A DNA stretch of 64,000 nucleotides from Macrotis lagotis (taxonomy: Eukaryota > Chordata > Mammalia > Peramelemorphia > Peramelidae): assembly GCF_037893015.1 (NCBI RefSeq), contig NC_133661.1, positions 188,430,491-188,494,490 of the forward strand, given 5' to 3'. Shown here piece after piece: positions 46,855 through 58,880 of the stretch (position 1 is its first letter; each line of letters starts with the position of its first letter). The position numbers were made by a program, and so were the translations under genes. The notes beneath the pieces are model-generated. The model did not search any database and was not told the DNA's origin. It saw only the letters and a program-made list of their open reading frames with translations.

Positions 46855-49800
46855 TCTTTTCTTTTTTATTAGGTATTTTATTTTCCAAATGCATGTTATA
46901 AAAGCTTTTTTCAAAATTCATCCATATGCATATATATATTTTTAACTTACAAAATTTCCTTCTACCCTCCTTTTCCTCCCCAGCAAGCAATGAAGTTAAC
47001 AGCATGCACACATATTTTTTTATTAACATGTTTACAAATTATTCATTTTTGGTATGTGGAATTAGGATTCAAGGAAAGAGATACACAAGAGATAATTTTT
47101 ATAAAGTGTTCATCAGATTCTGAAGGGTTGTTTTTTTATTTTATATTTTTGCTTCCTCTGGATTGGTATAACATTGTTCATGGTCTAAAGTGGTTGTCCT
47201 AGCTATCTGAACTTCTGAGAGGAGATTTTTCGATCAAGGTTGATCATCTCCTAATATTGTAATATGCACATAGTTCTCTTGGCTCTGCTTCTTTTAATTA
47301 GCATCAGATCCTGCAAGTCATTCTATGCTTCTCTAGAGTCCAACCATTTATGGTTTCTTATTAAACAAGAATATTCCATAACTTGTTTATCCAGTCCCCA
47401 ATTGATGGGCATCCCATCAATTTCCAATTCTTTGCCATACACAAAAGAGCTGCTATGAATATTTTGGAACATATTGAACTTTTCCCATTTTTTATGATTT
47501 CTTCTGATTATGTGCCTAGAATTAGAATTTCTGACTCAAAGGGAATCAACATTTTTATTGCTCTTTGGACAGAGTTCCATATTACTCTCTAAAATGGTTG
47601 GTTCTGTTCACAAGTCCACCAGCAATGCATCAATGTTCCAATCCTTCCACACCCTTTCCAACATTGATCATTTTCCCTTTTTCTCATCTTAGCCAATCTT
47701 ATAGGTGTGCAGTCATATCTCATTGTTGTTTTAATTTGCATTTCTCTAATCAATAATGATTTGGAGTATTTTTTCATATGATTTTATCTGGCCTTAATTT
47801 CTGCATTTGAAAACTCTCTATTCATATCTTTTGACCATTTTTCAATTAGGGAATGATTTTTAAACTTAGAAATTTCATAAAATTCTCTATTTATTTTAGA
47901 AATGAGATATTTATCAGAACTTGTAGTATGAAGCTTTCTGCTTTCCTTCTAATTTTGGCAGGATTGTTTATATTAGTGCAATATTTTTTTAATTTAATAT
48001 TAGTCAAAATCATTTATTTTGTAGTTTATAATGTACTCCCTTACTTGTTTGGTCATAAATTTGTGCCCTTTCCATAGATCTGATTGATTCATTGTTCTGT
48101 TTCTTAACCAGCAGCAGGTGGTTTTGATGCCAGCCACTTTATAGTAGAGTTTTACATCTGGTACAACTAGGACACCTTGCTTTACATTTTTTTCAACAAT
48201 TCCTCAGCTTTTTTCGACCCTTTGTTGCTCCAGAGGAATGCTGTTACTATATTTTCTACCTTGGTAAAGTTGTTATTTGATAGTGTTTGGTATGGTCCTG
48301 AATAAGTAATTTAATCATTATATTAATGTGACCTAACCATGAGCAATTATGACTTTATTTGGGTGAGAAGTACTTTATTATTGTGTTCATACAATTTCTG
48401 GGTTTTCTTTGGGTGATGGACTCCAAAGTATTTAATGTTGTGTGCTATTTCTTTTGTGTACTATTACTTCAATCTTTTGATCTTGGACTTTGTTGTTCCT
48501 ATATAGAAATGCTAATGATTTATGTTGGTTTATTTTATATCCTGTTACTTTGCTGAATTTTTAAAGTTTCTCAAGGAGTGTTTTAGATGATTTTCTCAGG
48601 TTCTTCAAGTATATCAACATATCATCTGCAAAGGATGAAAGTTTTGCTTCCTCATTACCATTGCTTTCTCATTCCTTGATTCCTTCAAGTAATTTTTCTT
48701 CTTTTATTGCTTCAACTAGCATTTTTAATACTATATTGAATAGTAATGGTGATAATGGGCATCCTTGTCTCACCCCTGATTTTATTGGAAATTCTTAAAG
48801 TTTATTCCCATTCATATAATATTTGTTGATAGTTTTAGATAGATACTATTTGTTCTTTTAAGGAAAACTCCATTCATTCCTAAACTTTCTAGTATTTTTT
48901 AATAGGAATGGATGTTGCATTTCATCAAAGGCTTTTTTGGCATTTATTGAGATAATCATGTGATTTCTGTGGTTTTGCTATTGATATGTTCAATTATGTT
49001 GACTATTTTGCTGTTATTGAACAGGCACCTGGCCTGCCTGGTATAAATCCTACCTACATGATCATGGTGTATTATCCTAATAATAACTTACTGTAGTCTC
49101 ATTGCTAAAATGTTATTTAAGATTTTTGCATAAATATTCATTAGGGAGATTGGTCTATAATTTTCTTTGTCTGCTTTGGTTCACCCTGTTTTAGTTATCA
49201 GCACCATGTTGGTGTAATAAAAGGAGTTTGACAGAACTTCCTTTCCTATTTTTTTTTTGCAAGGCAATGGGGTTAAGTGGCTTGCCCAGGGCCACAGAGC
49301 TAGGTAATTATTAAGTGTCTGAATCCAGATTTGACTCCAGGGCCAGTGCTCTATCCACTGTGCAACCTAGCCACCCCCTTTCCTATTTTTTAAAATAGAT
49401 TATGTAAAATAGAATTTAATTGTTCCTTAAATATTTGGTAGAATTCACTTGTAACTTGAGCTGGACCTGAAGACTTTTGCTTAGGGAGTTTATTGATGGT
49501 TTCTTTAATTTATTTTTCTACATTGGGATTATTTAAGTAATTTATTTCCTCTTCTGTTAAACTGCACAATTTGTATTTTTGTAAATATTCATCCATTTCA
49601 CTCAAATTATCCAATTTATTGGCAGACAGTTCAGCAAAGTAACTCTGAATTATTTCTTTAATTTCCTCCTTACTGGTGGTTAGTTCACCCTTTTCATTTT
49701 TGACAGTGGTAATTTGGTTATCTTCTTTCTTCTTTTTAAATTAGATTAGCCAAAAGTTTGTCTATTTCATTGGCTTTTCTAGAAAGCCAATTATTTATTT

Positions 49801-51050
49801 TATTTATGAGATCAATGGTTTTCTTGCTTTCCATTTCATTAATCTCTCCCTTGATTTTCAGAATTTCTAATTTGGTACTTAATTGGGGATCTTTAATTTG
49901 CTCTTTTTCTAGCCTTTTTAGTTGAATACTCAATTCATTGATCTCCTCTTTCAATATTTTATTCATAAAGGCATTTAGAGCTATATAATTCCTCCTTAAA
50001 CCTGCCTTGGCAACCCATACAATTTGGTATGATATCTCATTGGTATCATTTTCTTGGATATAATTACTGATTATTTTTATTATTTGCTATTTGACCTACC
50101 CATTATTTAAGATTAATTTATTTAGTTTCCAATTGGTTTTTGGTTTGTCTTTCCAAGACCCTTATGTTTGCCTTCTTTTAAAGTTAACTAAAGTATATTA
50201 GATTCTGCTTCAGCTCTTTAACATTGTATGTGTCTTTCGGTTTCAAGTATACCTCATGTAAACAACATATATTTGAATTCTGGTTTCCAATTCATTCTAA
50301 TTGTTTATTTCCCTCCATTCTATTTTCTTCTTCTGGTCTCTTCTTTGCTAATCTATTCATCTTTTTTGTACTTTCTGCCCCTTCTTTTAACATCTTTCCC
50401 TTCTTTTTTTCCTATTGAGTAAGTTACATTGCTATATAGAGCTGTCGTATGTGTGTATATATATATGTGCATATTTTATATTTGTATACAACATATATAT
50501 ATTTAATATGCATATATTCCCTCTTTAAAAAAATTACAATGAGAGTGAGTGTTTAAGCATTGTTCACCAATCTCCCCTCCCTTTTTAATCCTCATTGTAA
50601 AAGTTCTTCCTCTATGCCTCTTTTCTGTGAGGGAAAAAGAAATGTCCCTACTCTCATTTTCACTTCACCCTTCCCCAATGCATTACTCTTTCTTGCCAAC
50701 TCATCTTTCTTGAAGACCTTTCTAGGATAATCAACTTACAATCATGCCCACTGTCTATGTAAATGCCTTTAGCTACCTTAATATGATAAAGTTTTTAGGA
50801 CTTTCACATTTCATCTTTCTATATAGGAATATAAACAGTTTAACCTTAGTAAACACCTTGTGATTTTTCTTTCTTATTTACCTTTTTATGTTTCTCTTAA
50901 GTCTTCTATTTGAATGTCACATTTTATATTCATCACTAGTCTGTTCATCAGGATTGCTTGAAAGTACTCTATTTCTTTAAATACTAAGTTTTCCTGATGG
51001 ATTAAACTCAGTTTCACTGTGTAGGTTATTTTTTATTGTAATTATTTTGG
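46855..51050 (-). mobile_element. L1, antisense, with long ORF2 remnant
   Basis: 3' end at about 46862, then (minus strand, right to left) 3'UTR, Cys-rich C-terminus at about 47.6-47.8 kb (the frame at 47777-47589 has CWKGCGRIGTLMHCWWTC), reverse transcriptase at about 48.5-49.6 kb, linker (49966-49736, EINELSIQLKRLEKEQIKD), part of the endonuclease to about 50.3 kb, then spacer and a piece of ORF1 up to about 51.05 kb. Stops throughout. A SINE sits in it at 49254-49376. Confidence 0.82.
49240..49390 (-). mobile_element. CORE-SINE, antisense, with TSD
   Basis: Body at about 49254-49376; CCTTTCCTATTTTT flanks it on both sides (49240 and 49377 onward). Confidence 0.9.
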
Positions 51051-51199
51051 ACAAAATAGCTTCCAACTATTCCTTTAATTTCCTCTTCAGTGAAGGGGAA
51101 TTCATCCTTTTCATTTTTCATACTGGTAATTTGGTTTTCTTCTTTCTTTTATTTTTACTAAAATCAACTCTTAGTTTTATTTATTAGTTCAGTAGTTTT

Positions 51200-51328
51200 T
51201 ATGGGGTTAAGTGGCTTGCCCAAGGCCACACAGCTAGGCAATTATTAAATGTCTGAGATGGGATTTGAATCCAGGTACTCCTTACTCCAAGGCCTGTGCT
51301 TTATCCACTATGTCACCTAGCCGCCCCT
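51200..51328 (-). mobile_element. CORE-SINE, antisense
   Basis: ATGGGGTTAAGTGGCTTGCC to CACCTAGCCGCCCC. The A-rich end is missing. Confidence 0.88.
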
Positions 51329-51601
51329 AGTTTCTTACTTTCAATTGTTTTAACCTCTCCTTTGATTTTCAGAATTTCTAATTTGGAATTTAAGTGGTGA
51401 TTTTAATGTTCTTTTTATGGTTTTTTCATTGCATAATTCATTGATCTCTTTCTCTATTTTATTTATATAAGCATTTTGAGATGCACAATTTCCCCTAAGA
51501 ACTACTTTGGCTTCATTCCATAAGTGTTTGGTATGTTGTTTCATTATTATCTTGTTTTGGATAAAATTACTGAGTGCTTCTATGCTTTGTTTTTTGATCC
51601 A

Positions 51602-51607
51602 CTAATT
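51602..51607. repeat. Proviral target-site duplication, left
   Basis: CTAATT, matched by CTAATT at 57771-57776. Six base pairs is the size made by class II (beta-like) retroviral integrases. Confidence 0.75.
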
Positions 51608-51946
51608 TATTGATTTCCCATTTGGCTCAGGAGAGAAAAGAAACATGCATGCACTCAGGTGGGGATGCTAGCAGGACAACTAGCAGAGTCATTTATTGAT
51701 AGTATCAAACAGATTTTTATAGCAGAAAACCACAAAATCAGCATACAGGATAAAACAATGATGCTTCTAAAACTAGTGAAGGATATAACCTAGCAGGATA
51801 TCAAGAAGTTTGGGTACAGGGCTATCACATAAGTGAGGCCAATGGATGACACAGCTGTGTTATCACAGCAGAGTTCTGTGGAGAGTCTTCAGCTCGAGGG
51901 TCACCAGAGACTTTCTAAGCCAAACTTGCTCAAATGGCTCTCAACA
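51608..51946 (-). repeat. 3' LTR
   Basis: Aligns along most of its length with 57387-57770. It lacks two blocks of about 22 bp, one near the end next to the host flank and one near GTCACCAGAGAC. The inner end reads TGTTGAGAGCC on the minus strand. Confidence 0.88.
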
Positions 51947-51962
51947 CTTTCTCCTTTTCTGT
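51947..51962 (-). promoter_or_regulatory. Polypurine tract
   Basis: AGAAAAGGAGAAAG on the minus strand, directly before the TG of the 3' LTR. This is the plus-strand DNA primer site of retroviruses. Confidence 0.8.
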
Positions 51963-51975
51963 TTACACAACAAAC

Positions 51976-52690
51976 TCACAGTTGCCCAACCTGATGCTCA
52001 ACCTGGGTTATACAATTCTGAATTCTACTGATAACATATATAGTAGCTTTGGTTACAGGAAAAAATACTTTGACAAAACTTGGTAAACAGCAAAGTAGAA
52101 AATCAAGAGAATCAATGTAAGACATAATTGTATAATACTCTGGGTTCAAAGCCCAAAGAGGGTGGGCTGTAGAAGCCATTTAATTATCTTATGGGCTGTC
52201 TTTTTGGGAGACAAATCTTGCTGGAAGGCTTCCTGGATGTCTTTAGTCAACTTATTCAAGTCATCAATTAATACCAAAAGACACAATAGAATTCCCAAAC
52301 AATCCATCAAGGTGATTCCTACCCTTGTTCCATTCTCATTGAGTATCATTATACTCCAGATTGGTCACACAAATTTGCATGTAGCCATATTCACAACTAA
52401 GTATCTGTTTAAACTCTACCATATCCTATTCATCTCCTATAGAAACTAATGTCTTCTTCAAACCCTTAAACATTAGCAAAAATTGTTTATCAATATCTGA
52501 CTGTTTTTGGAAGCCCAGACTTACATTTTTACTAAGTTCCTCTAAATAATGTGCTTGAACTATTTCATTTTGTACATTAGATATAGACAGGGCAACTGAT
52601 ATAGATGAGTCTATAAGTGATACAAGCATAATAACTCCAACTGCAAAACAACTAATACATCTCTTAAACCTTCCAGATGTGAGATTCTCC
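51976..52690 (-). pseudogene. Env transmembrane subunit remnant
   Basis: From about 52690 leftwards: a basic cleavage-like stretch and a hydrophobic fusion-peptide-like segment, then a heptad-rich helix (52629-52426), further helical sequence (52349-52146) and a hydrophobic anchor (52130-52040) near the polypurine tract. The order fits a retroviral transmembrane envelope protein. At least two frame changes and stops break it. Confidence 0.65.
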
Positions 52691-52704
52691 TGTCTTTGAA
52701 TTCA

Positions 52705-52945
52705 TTAACCAAAACCATGATCTGCAATGGATTTGTAACATCCTTTGGTTTTTAACATCTTGAATGTGAAACCCAAACTCTTACTTAGAGCAAAAATAGT
52801 TTTTAAAATGAGAGACAAACAACAAATGATCAATATCATAATTACAACAAAGCTGAAAACAGAAATAATACCATGTAACCATCTACCAATTACAGGTGGA
52901 GAAGAAAACCAAACATGCAATTTCTTTCTCAAATTTATATTTTCT
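52705..52945 (-). pseudogene. Hydrophobic env-like segment of unclear origin
   Basis: A 75-codon frame with a strong membrane helix (SFVVIMILIICCLSLIL) followed by a basic tail. It looks like a membrane anchor with cytoplasmic tail, yet lies before the fusion-peptide-like segment, where the surface subunit should end. It could be a leftover of a second envelope, a rearranged piece, or an unrelated chance frame. Confidence 0.35.
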
Positions 52946-53246
52946 TCTCTAACACAAATTGTTCATTACAGAAGTTTGTAATGCATTAATCAAATAATAA
53001 ATATTTTCATAAAGTCTTCTTCTGAACCTTAAATGTTCTAGTACCACTTTCTGATAATTCTAGAGCATATTTTGCTTCTATCTTTTCCTTATTCAACACT
53101 TCCTTAAAAACACATGCTCAAATAAGGCAACTGTAACAGTTAATATTATTTTCCCTCTTTTTTATCAGTAATGATCATAAATTCCTCTATATGGGGTGTG
53201 ATATTATTTAAGTCAGAAAAATTATACCTATCTTCTCAGCAGTTCT

Positions 53247-53433
53247 TCTGTGATATTTCCTTTTTTTAGGTTTGTTTTTTTCTGCAAGGCAAATGGGGTT
53301 AAGTGGCTTGCCCAAGGCCACACAGCTAGGTAACTATTAAGTGTCTGAGACTGGATTTGAACACAGGTACTCCTGACTCCAGGGCTGGTGCTTTATCCAC
53401 TATGCAACCTAGCCACCTCTCTGTGATATTTCC
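53247..53433 (-). mobile_element. CORE-SINE within provirus, with TSD
   Basis: Body about 53262-53419. TCTGTGATATTTCC at 53247-53260 and 53420-53433 is the duplication, so the SINE is younger than the provirus. Confidence 0.92.
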
Positions 53434-53640
53434 AATAGCAACTTTGTTATATCTCAAATAATTTTCACCTTCCCCTATCAAAATAAATTCCCTCATACTT
53501 TTCTCTCCACAGTATAGTTTTGAATATAAGTCCAATATTCAGTTCCCTTTGCAGTCCCCAAATTGTTCATGATTAATATAAGCATCACAAGTCATCCTAT
53601 AAGTCCATGTTGTGCTTTCCTATTGAATGGTCTGTCCTTT
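53434..53640 (-). pseudogene. Env surface-subunit-like remnant
   Basis: A partly open stretch between the integrase end and the SINE, with cysteines and aromatic residues and no pol wording. Its place fits the start of env. Support is positional only. Confidence 0.35.
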
Positions 53641-53699
53641 CTTCCCCTCTTATGCTTTCTTTACTGATTTCTTAAGTGGAAGTTATTCATTTTATGTAT

Positions 53700-54490
53700 T
53701 ATTTGAACATCTGGGCTACACAGTCTGACATCCAGACAGTTTCTCCATATTTGGACAAAACAAAAGCATGCCCTTGACCCCAGGTTAGTAACTGATCAAG
53801 TCCTTTCCAATATCCAGATTTGGTATCCTTTCATATTTCTCTATGAGTACTATTAGGAGTATTTATAATGTTTTCTATGGTAATTTTGTAATCAAAGTTT
53901 TTTTCAGCCTTGGGTTTATTCTTATCATCCAAAATCAAATAATTAATGAATATAAAGCTGTATTTAGGAGTAGTCTGGTATTTACGTCCCCACAGTCCCC
54001 CCTTTCTGTTTATGTAGAAAATTTTTAACGACCTATTCTTCCTCTCAATTATAGGCTTGACCTATGGGATTATAAGAAATGCCTGTAATATGTTCTATAT
54101 AGAAATATATACAGAATTGTTTAAATGCCATAGATGTATATCCAGAGCCATAATCTGTTTTTATAGATTTTGGTATCCCTGTAAAACAATGTAATAAATG
54201 ATCAATCACACCTTGAGTAGCCTCTGAAATTTGTGCTGTTGCCATTTTATGTGAACTAAATGTATCTACAGTAACATGAATAGATTTCATTTTCCAAAAG
54301 GTGTATAATGAGTCACATCCATCTTCCATAACTCATTAGGTGTCAAGTCTCTAGTTCTTAGAATAATTTGAGGGGTAGGTAAATACCCCTTTGTGGACAG
54401 GATTTTACTATATTCCTAACTTGCTCTCTGGTGTAATTTTAAATGCTTTCCTTAGTAAAGAGGCATTCTGATGGAATATTTTGTGAGATG
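53700..54490 (-). pseudogene. Integrase remnant
   Basis: From the right: a His-Cys zinc-finger-like segment near 54480-54400, the catalytic core in the frame 54329-54045 with the first Asp in VTVD and the second in KTDYGSGYTS, and, after a frameshift exactly at the GQA segment that precedes the catalytic Glu, a C-terminal domain with a tryptophan- and glycine-rich ending (WKGLDQLLTWGQGH). The core frame ends in a TGA at the shift. Integrases insert viral DNA; this copy cannot. Confidence 0.8.
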
Positions 54491-54559
54491 GTTTAGGTTT
54501 CTTTTCTACTAAGCTTATAAGGAGTGGGAGGGTTAATTGATCAGTCCTATGATTAACTT

Positions 54560-54830
54560 CATATATATGGGTCCAGGCAATCCAGGGTGGGAATTTATAT
54601 GTTCAATAAAAAAGGAATTATATCTATTTCAGATAACTTTTAGTAATTCTTTAAGAGTTGATACAATACTCTATCAGTGCTATAATTAATAAAGGCTGTT
54701 TCTATGTGTCTGACCACATGATCATCATACTTACTATCTGTAAAAGTATTAAAGAGTTGTGGCCATTCACTTAATACCAATAATGTGGCATATAATTTCT
54801 TTTATTTCATATATACTTGGACTTACGGTT
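54560..54830 (-). pseudogene. RNase H remnant
   Basis: The minus strand reads a TDSKYD segment and an ETA segment, then a SHPGLPGP-like segment in another frame, in the order of retroviral RNase H, directly before the integrase. Confidence 0.6.
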
Positions 54831-54899
54831 TTAGAACAAGGTCCATCACATTGTTTAAAAATTTCAGGGAACCCCGAGGGTCATAACTTCTGATAGTTT

Positions 54900-56950
54900 C
54901 CCTCATCTCTACAAAGAAATCAATTTTCAATTCTAGGCTTAGATATTATTACAGAAAAATAGCTTATATAGACAAAATTAGATCACCTAACTTTTTCAGC
55001 ATCTTGCTCATCAGTAAGATGGATTACATACATAACTGGGCTACATAATTTTCAATTTCCCATTCATCTTTCAAAGTCCCTCACATATACTCAATATTAC
55101 TGGAAATAATTACCATATTTCCCAATCACTCTTCTTCTGAGTTTACCATTTTATTTCTTTAAAATTAAACATTTAACCTATGGGAAACATAAAATCTCCA
55201 GGCTGACATCTCACTCTCTTAAAGCAAAAACAAAACAAGTTCTCTTAAATATAAACTTAGACCTGAATATCTTTTACATGCAAATTTCTTTTTCATTTCT
55301 GTATAAGCTATTTTCATCTTATACCAAATACACTTCTAATTTCAAAAAGAAAAATAACATTCTCTATGCATTTAGTTTTAAAATATATATTAATTTTCAA
55401 AAAACCCAAAGCAATTTTTTTACCAAAGCCAGTGTTACAAGATACATATATAATTTCTAATATATATAGATATAATTTCATAAATATGAAATGGAAAAAT
55501 AAAGCTTTTCACAAACTATCTATGCCAAAGAAGATTGTGGCAGATATAACCGATTGGCAAGGTATTCTCTGATTTTCTTATAACAAATCTTTAAAAATGT
55601 GATTAGTGACACTTTAATTCATTCATATTTTGTTATTGTAACACAATTTTCAAAAAGAATTCTTTGAATCTGCTCTTGTACAGTTTACTAATTATATATA
55701 ACACATTCTTAAGACCAAATATTTCTAAAAATTTTTATGATTACAAGATTTTCTTTATAGTTCTCTTAATAGGGGTGGCTAGGTGGTGCAGTGAATAGAG
55801 CACCAGCCCTGGAGTCAGGAGTGCCTGAGTTCAAGTCCAGCCTCAGACACTTAATAATTACCTGTGTGGCCTTGGGCAAGCCACTTAACCCCATTGCCTT
55901 GACAAAAAACTAAATAAAATAAAATAAAATGAAATACAGTTCTTTTAATAATCTTATTAATTCCAAATCTCATATTCAAAATTATCTTAAATTATTTTCC
56001 TTTTCAAAATATAAAACTTTGCAAATTCTGCTTATTTGTATCAGTGTTATTCTGACTTCTCAATACTCTAGCATAATAAGAGCTTTCTATCCTCATTGAC
56101 AAAATGATTTTCTGGGAATTGGAGATTTACCACATTTTGAGATATCAAGATAATATGTACTAATTCTTTACCTTTACTGTTTATCATTCTTCTGTCACCC
56201 CAAATACTTCAAATACATGAAATATACCCCCTTTTTTAGCAATTACAAAACCTGTTTAAGAGCATAGAACTCAGAAGACTGTGCTAACAAAGGTTTTGAC
56301 AGCATCCCAGCCTCTATCAAGGCCATTTTGACCCTGCCTATTTTAGCATTCCCTTTCTGCTTTCTGCTCTTATGAATCTGGAGGAGCCAAAAAACACTAT
56401 AACCAAAAAATCAATATTATTTTTTACAAAACACTTAATTCAGTTATATCTATTTTCAGATAACTTTGTTCACAGGATTAACACATATTATAGAATTACT
56501 CCTTTTTGAAAAAATAGTTACCATTTATTTAGCAATTTCTTTCATATCAAACATGTTACTTTATGGGGCATATTAGTTTGACAATCAATTCACTGCCAAT
56601 ATTGCAAAACTGGTAGTTTAATGCAATTTTCAGATTATCCCAACCTCATTTTAAACACATATCTCCATATAGACTTATAACTCTTTATACTTTCTTCTCT
56701 TACTCCATTGATTTGTAGATTACTTTTCAAAGTTCCCAAAATCCATCTGTCAGTTATACAAAGTCAAACCTCTCATACTTACTTCTCTCTAGCTAGTCCT
56801 TTTTCTAAAAATATTCTTTCTGCTAAACTTCAAGGTCAAAAGATTTGAGCCAGAGTTGAAAATGAACAAGCTGTGGAGAGGGAGAAGGAGGGGAGAAAAC
56901 ATTCTGTCAGAATCATAGTGAAGAAGCAGCGAAGAGACAAAGTCACCAGC
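54900..56950 (-). other. Proviral interior without legible genes
   Basis: Expected to hold the rest of gag, protease and reverse transcriptase, but I see no reliable motif. It is about 2 kb, shorter than needed for those genes, so large deletions are likely. A SINE lies at 55772-55934. Confidence 0.5.
55756..55950 (+). mobile_element. CORE-SINE within provirus, with TSD
   Basis: Body about 55772-55934. TATAGTTCTCTTAATA on the left and TACAGTTCTTTTAATA on the right are the duplication. It ends in a TAAAA-type tail. Confidence 0.92.
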
Positions 56951-56959
56951 CTTTTATCA

Positions 56960-57190
56960 TATTAATAATTCATTTATCTGTTCACATACTATTCTCCAAT
57001 CATGTAGATTCAAAGTATTTTCTAATCTCAATTCTCCTTTCCTTAGAAACCATGGAGACCATTCCTAAACTGTCTATAAAACTTATCTATTTCTTTTTTT
57101 GATAATTTCTAAACCACTCTCTTTAGCCAGTTTCTTCAAAATATTCACATCATGCCCTAGCTTCTTTTTAGTTCTATAAAAATTTCCTTC
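56960..57190 (-). pseudogene. Gag matrix remnant
   Basis: The minus strand after the primer-binding site contains a PWFLRKGELRLE-like segment with a following tryptophan and CEQINE, resembling the matrix domain of beta-like Gag proteins. It is interrupted by stops. Confidence 0.5.
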
Positions 57191-57365
57191 TCTATTATAC
57201 CTGTTGTACCTTCTTGGAAAAAGAAAGTAAAAAGCTTATGCCACTTATAGGCTTTCAAACCTTCCCCTTACCTGAATCATCCCAGGACTACCACAGACTT
57301 ACCGGGGGGTTTTCTTCTTCTGAAAGACTATTTCAGCCCCCAGAGGGCTTCAAGTCCCAGTAACT

Positions 57366-57384
57366 GCCCCACATGAGGGCACCA
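57366..57384 (-). promoter_or_regulatory. Primer-binding site
   Basis: TGGTGCCCTCATGTGGGGC on the minus strand, two bases after the 5' LTR. It is close to the complement of a lysine tRNA 3' end, allowing for a C-to-T change and one extra base. This is the typical primer for ERVK-type viruses. Confidence 0.65.
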
Positions 57385-57386
57385 AA

Positions 57387-57770
57387 TGTTGAGTTCCCTG
57401 TCCACCAGGGGATTAATTCGTCTCAAGAGATAAAAGAAACATGCATACACTAGGGTGGGGATGCTAGCAGGACAACTAGCAGAACTGTTTATTGATAGTA
57501 TCAAACTTCTTTATAGCAGAAAACCAGAAAATTAACATACAGGATAGAACAATGATGTTTCTAAAACTAGTTCAGGAAATAATCTAGTAAGATGTTACCC
57601 AGGTCAAGAAGTTTGGGTACAGGGCTATCACACAAGTGAGGCCATGGATGACACAATTGTGTAATCACAGCAAAGTTCTGTGGAGAGCCTTCAACTCAAG
57701 GGTCACCAAAGCCTGGGTCTTTAGTCATAACTTACTTTCTAACCCAAACTCTCCTGAGTGACTCTCAACA
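57387..57770 (-). repeat. 5' LTR
   Basis: 384 bp, bounded by TGTTGAG and CTCAACA as read on the plus strand, i.e. TGTTGAG...ends in ACA on the minus strand. Partner of 51608-51946. It would have held the viral promoter. Confidence 0.88.
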
Positions 57771-57776
57771 CTAATT
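57771..57776. repeat. Proviral target-site duplication, right
   Basis: CTAATT, matching 51602-51607. Confidence 0.75.
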
Positions 57777-58060
57777 ATTTAGTACTGAATTATTTAATTT
57801 AATTTAATTTTAGTCTGATCTTCTAGGGAGCTTTATCACATGCAATTTTTAATTGCATTATGATTTGAAAATGAAGCATTTAAGATCTGAATTTATGCCG
57901 TAATACACAATCAATTTTTGTGCAGGTGCCATGTCCCTGTTGATAAAAAGGTATATTCCCTATAGACTGGATATAGACTGTGTTTTCCATTACAAGACTT
58001 TTAGAATTGTTTTTGATTATTATACTGCTGAAATGAACAAGTCCATCGAACCTGAAGAAT
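57777..58060 (-). mobile_element. L1 ORF2 fragment, antisense, right part
   Basis: Continues the antisense L1 that stops at 51607: minus-strand wording of the endonuclease region (AAATTTTTAATTGCATTATG context, then a CAATTTTTGTGCAGGTGCC stretch). Ends near 58060. Confidence 0.65.
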
Positions 58061-58149
58061 ATTATACTAACAGTAGTTGTTAGAGTAATGCTTTTCTGAT
58101 TCTCTTTTCACTTTCCTTTTCTTATTTCTTTCCTCTCCCATTTTCCTGG

Positions 58150-58880
58150 AAAAATAAATCAGCTCCATTAAAAGTAAAAGAAACCAATTGGAAAAGAAAA
58201 CACAAAAGATAATTAAAGAAAATAAAATCCTAAAAATTAAAAGTGAACAGTTAGAAACTAATGAATCTAGAAGGATACAAGTTTCTATCAAACAAAATAA
58301 AAAGGCTGCTGAAATTGAAAAAAATGTAGAGTACCTTCTGGGGAAAACAAATGACCTGAAAAACAGATCTAGAAGAGATAATCTATGAATCATTGGACTA
58401 CAAGAAAGCCTAGACCAACAAAAGAACCTGGAAAACATCATGAAGGAAATTATAAGGCAAAACTGCCCATCTACTAGAACAAGATAACAATATAGTAATG
58501 GAAAGAAGCCACAGTTACCCTTCAGAAAGAGACCCTATGATAAAAACTCCAAGGACTGTATAAGCCAAATTCCAGAACCCACAAATAAAATAGAGAACCC
58601 TTCAAGTAGTCAAAATAAAACAATTCAAATACAAAGGGAACATAATCAGACTAACAGAGGACCTATCAGTCTCAATATTGAAGGATTGTATGTACTTGAA
58701 TAACATATTTTGGAGAGCTAAGGACATAGGATTATAGCCCAGAATGTAATACCATGCAAAATTTAGCATATATGATCAGAGAAAATGATGGATGTCCAAT
58801 GAAATAGAGTACTTCCAGAATTTCTTGACACAAAGATCAGAAATGAACATAGAATTTAATTGTCAAATATACCATGGAAG
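58150..58880 (+). pseudogene. L1 ORF1, broken
   Basis: A clean 66-codon coiled-coil piece at 58188-58388 (EIEKNVEYLLGKTNDLKNRS) corresponds to residues 120-145 of the ORF1 at 3880. RNA-recognition and C-terminal pieces follow in broken frames. Confidence 0.75.

Larger units (their letters stand above)
51055..51607 (-). mobile_element. L1 ORF2 fragment, antisense, left part (split by provirus)
   Basis: Minus-strand ORF2 linker and endonuclease end (the frame at 51544-51350 has NEAKVVLRGNCASQNAYINK). It is interrupted by a SINE at 51200 and by the provirus at 51608, and resumes at 57771. Confidence 0.75.
51608..57770 (-). mobile_element. Class II endogenous retrovirus (ERVK/betaretrovirus-like), decayed
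   Basis: A provirus of about 6.2 kb on the minus strand: 5' LTR 57387-57770, primer-binding site 57366-57384, gag remnant, internal region with little legible coding, RNase H and integrase remnants, env remnants, polypurine tract 51947-51962 and 3' LTR 51608-51946. Class II is supported by the 6-bp TSD, a lysine-tRNA-like primer site and beta-like wording of matrix, integrase C-terminus and transmembrane env. All genes are broken by stops, frameshifts and deletions, and SINEs sit at 53262 and 55772. It cannot make virus. The two LTRs differ at roughly one base in ten by eye plus indels, so it is old. Confidence 0.85.
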
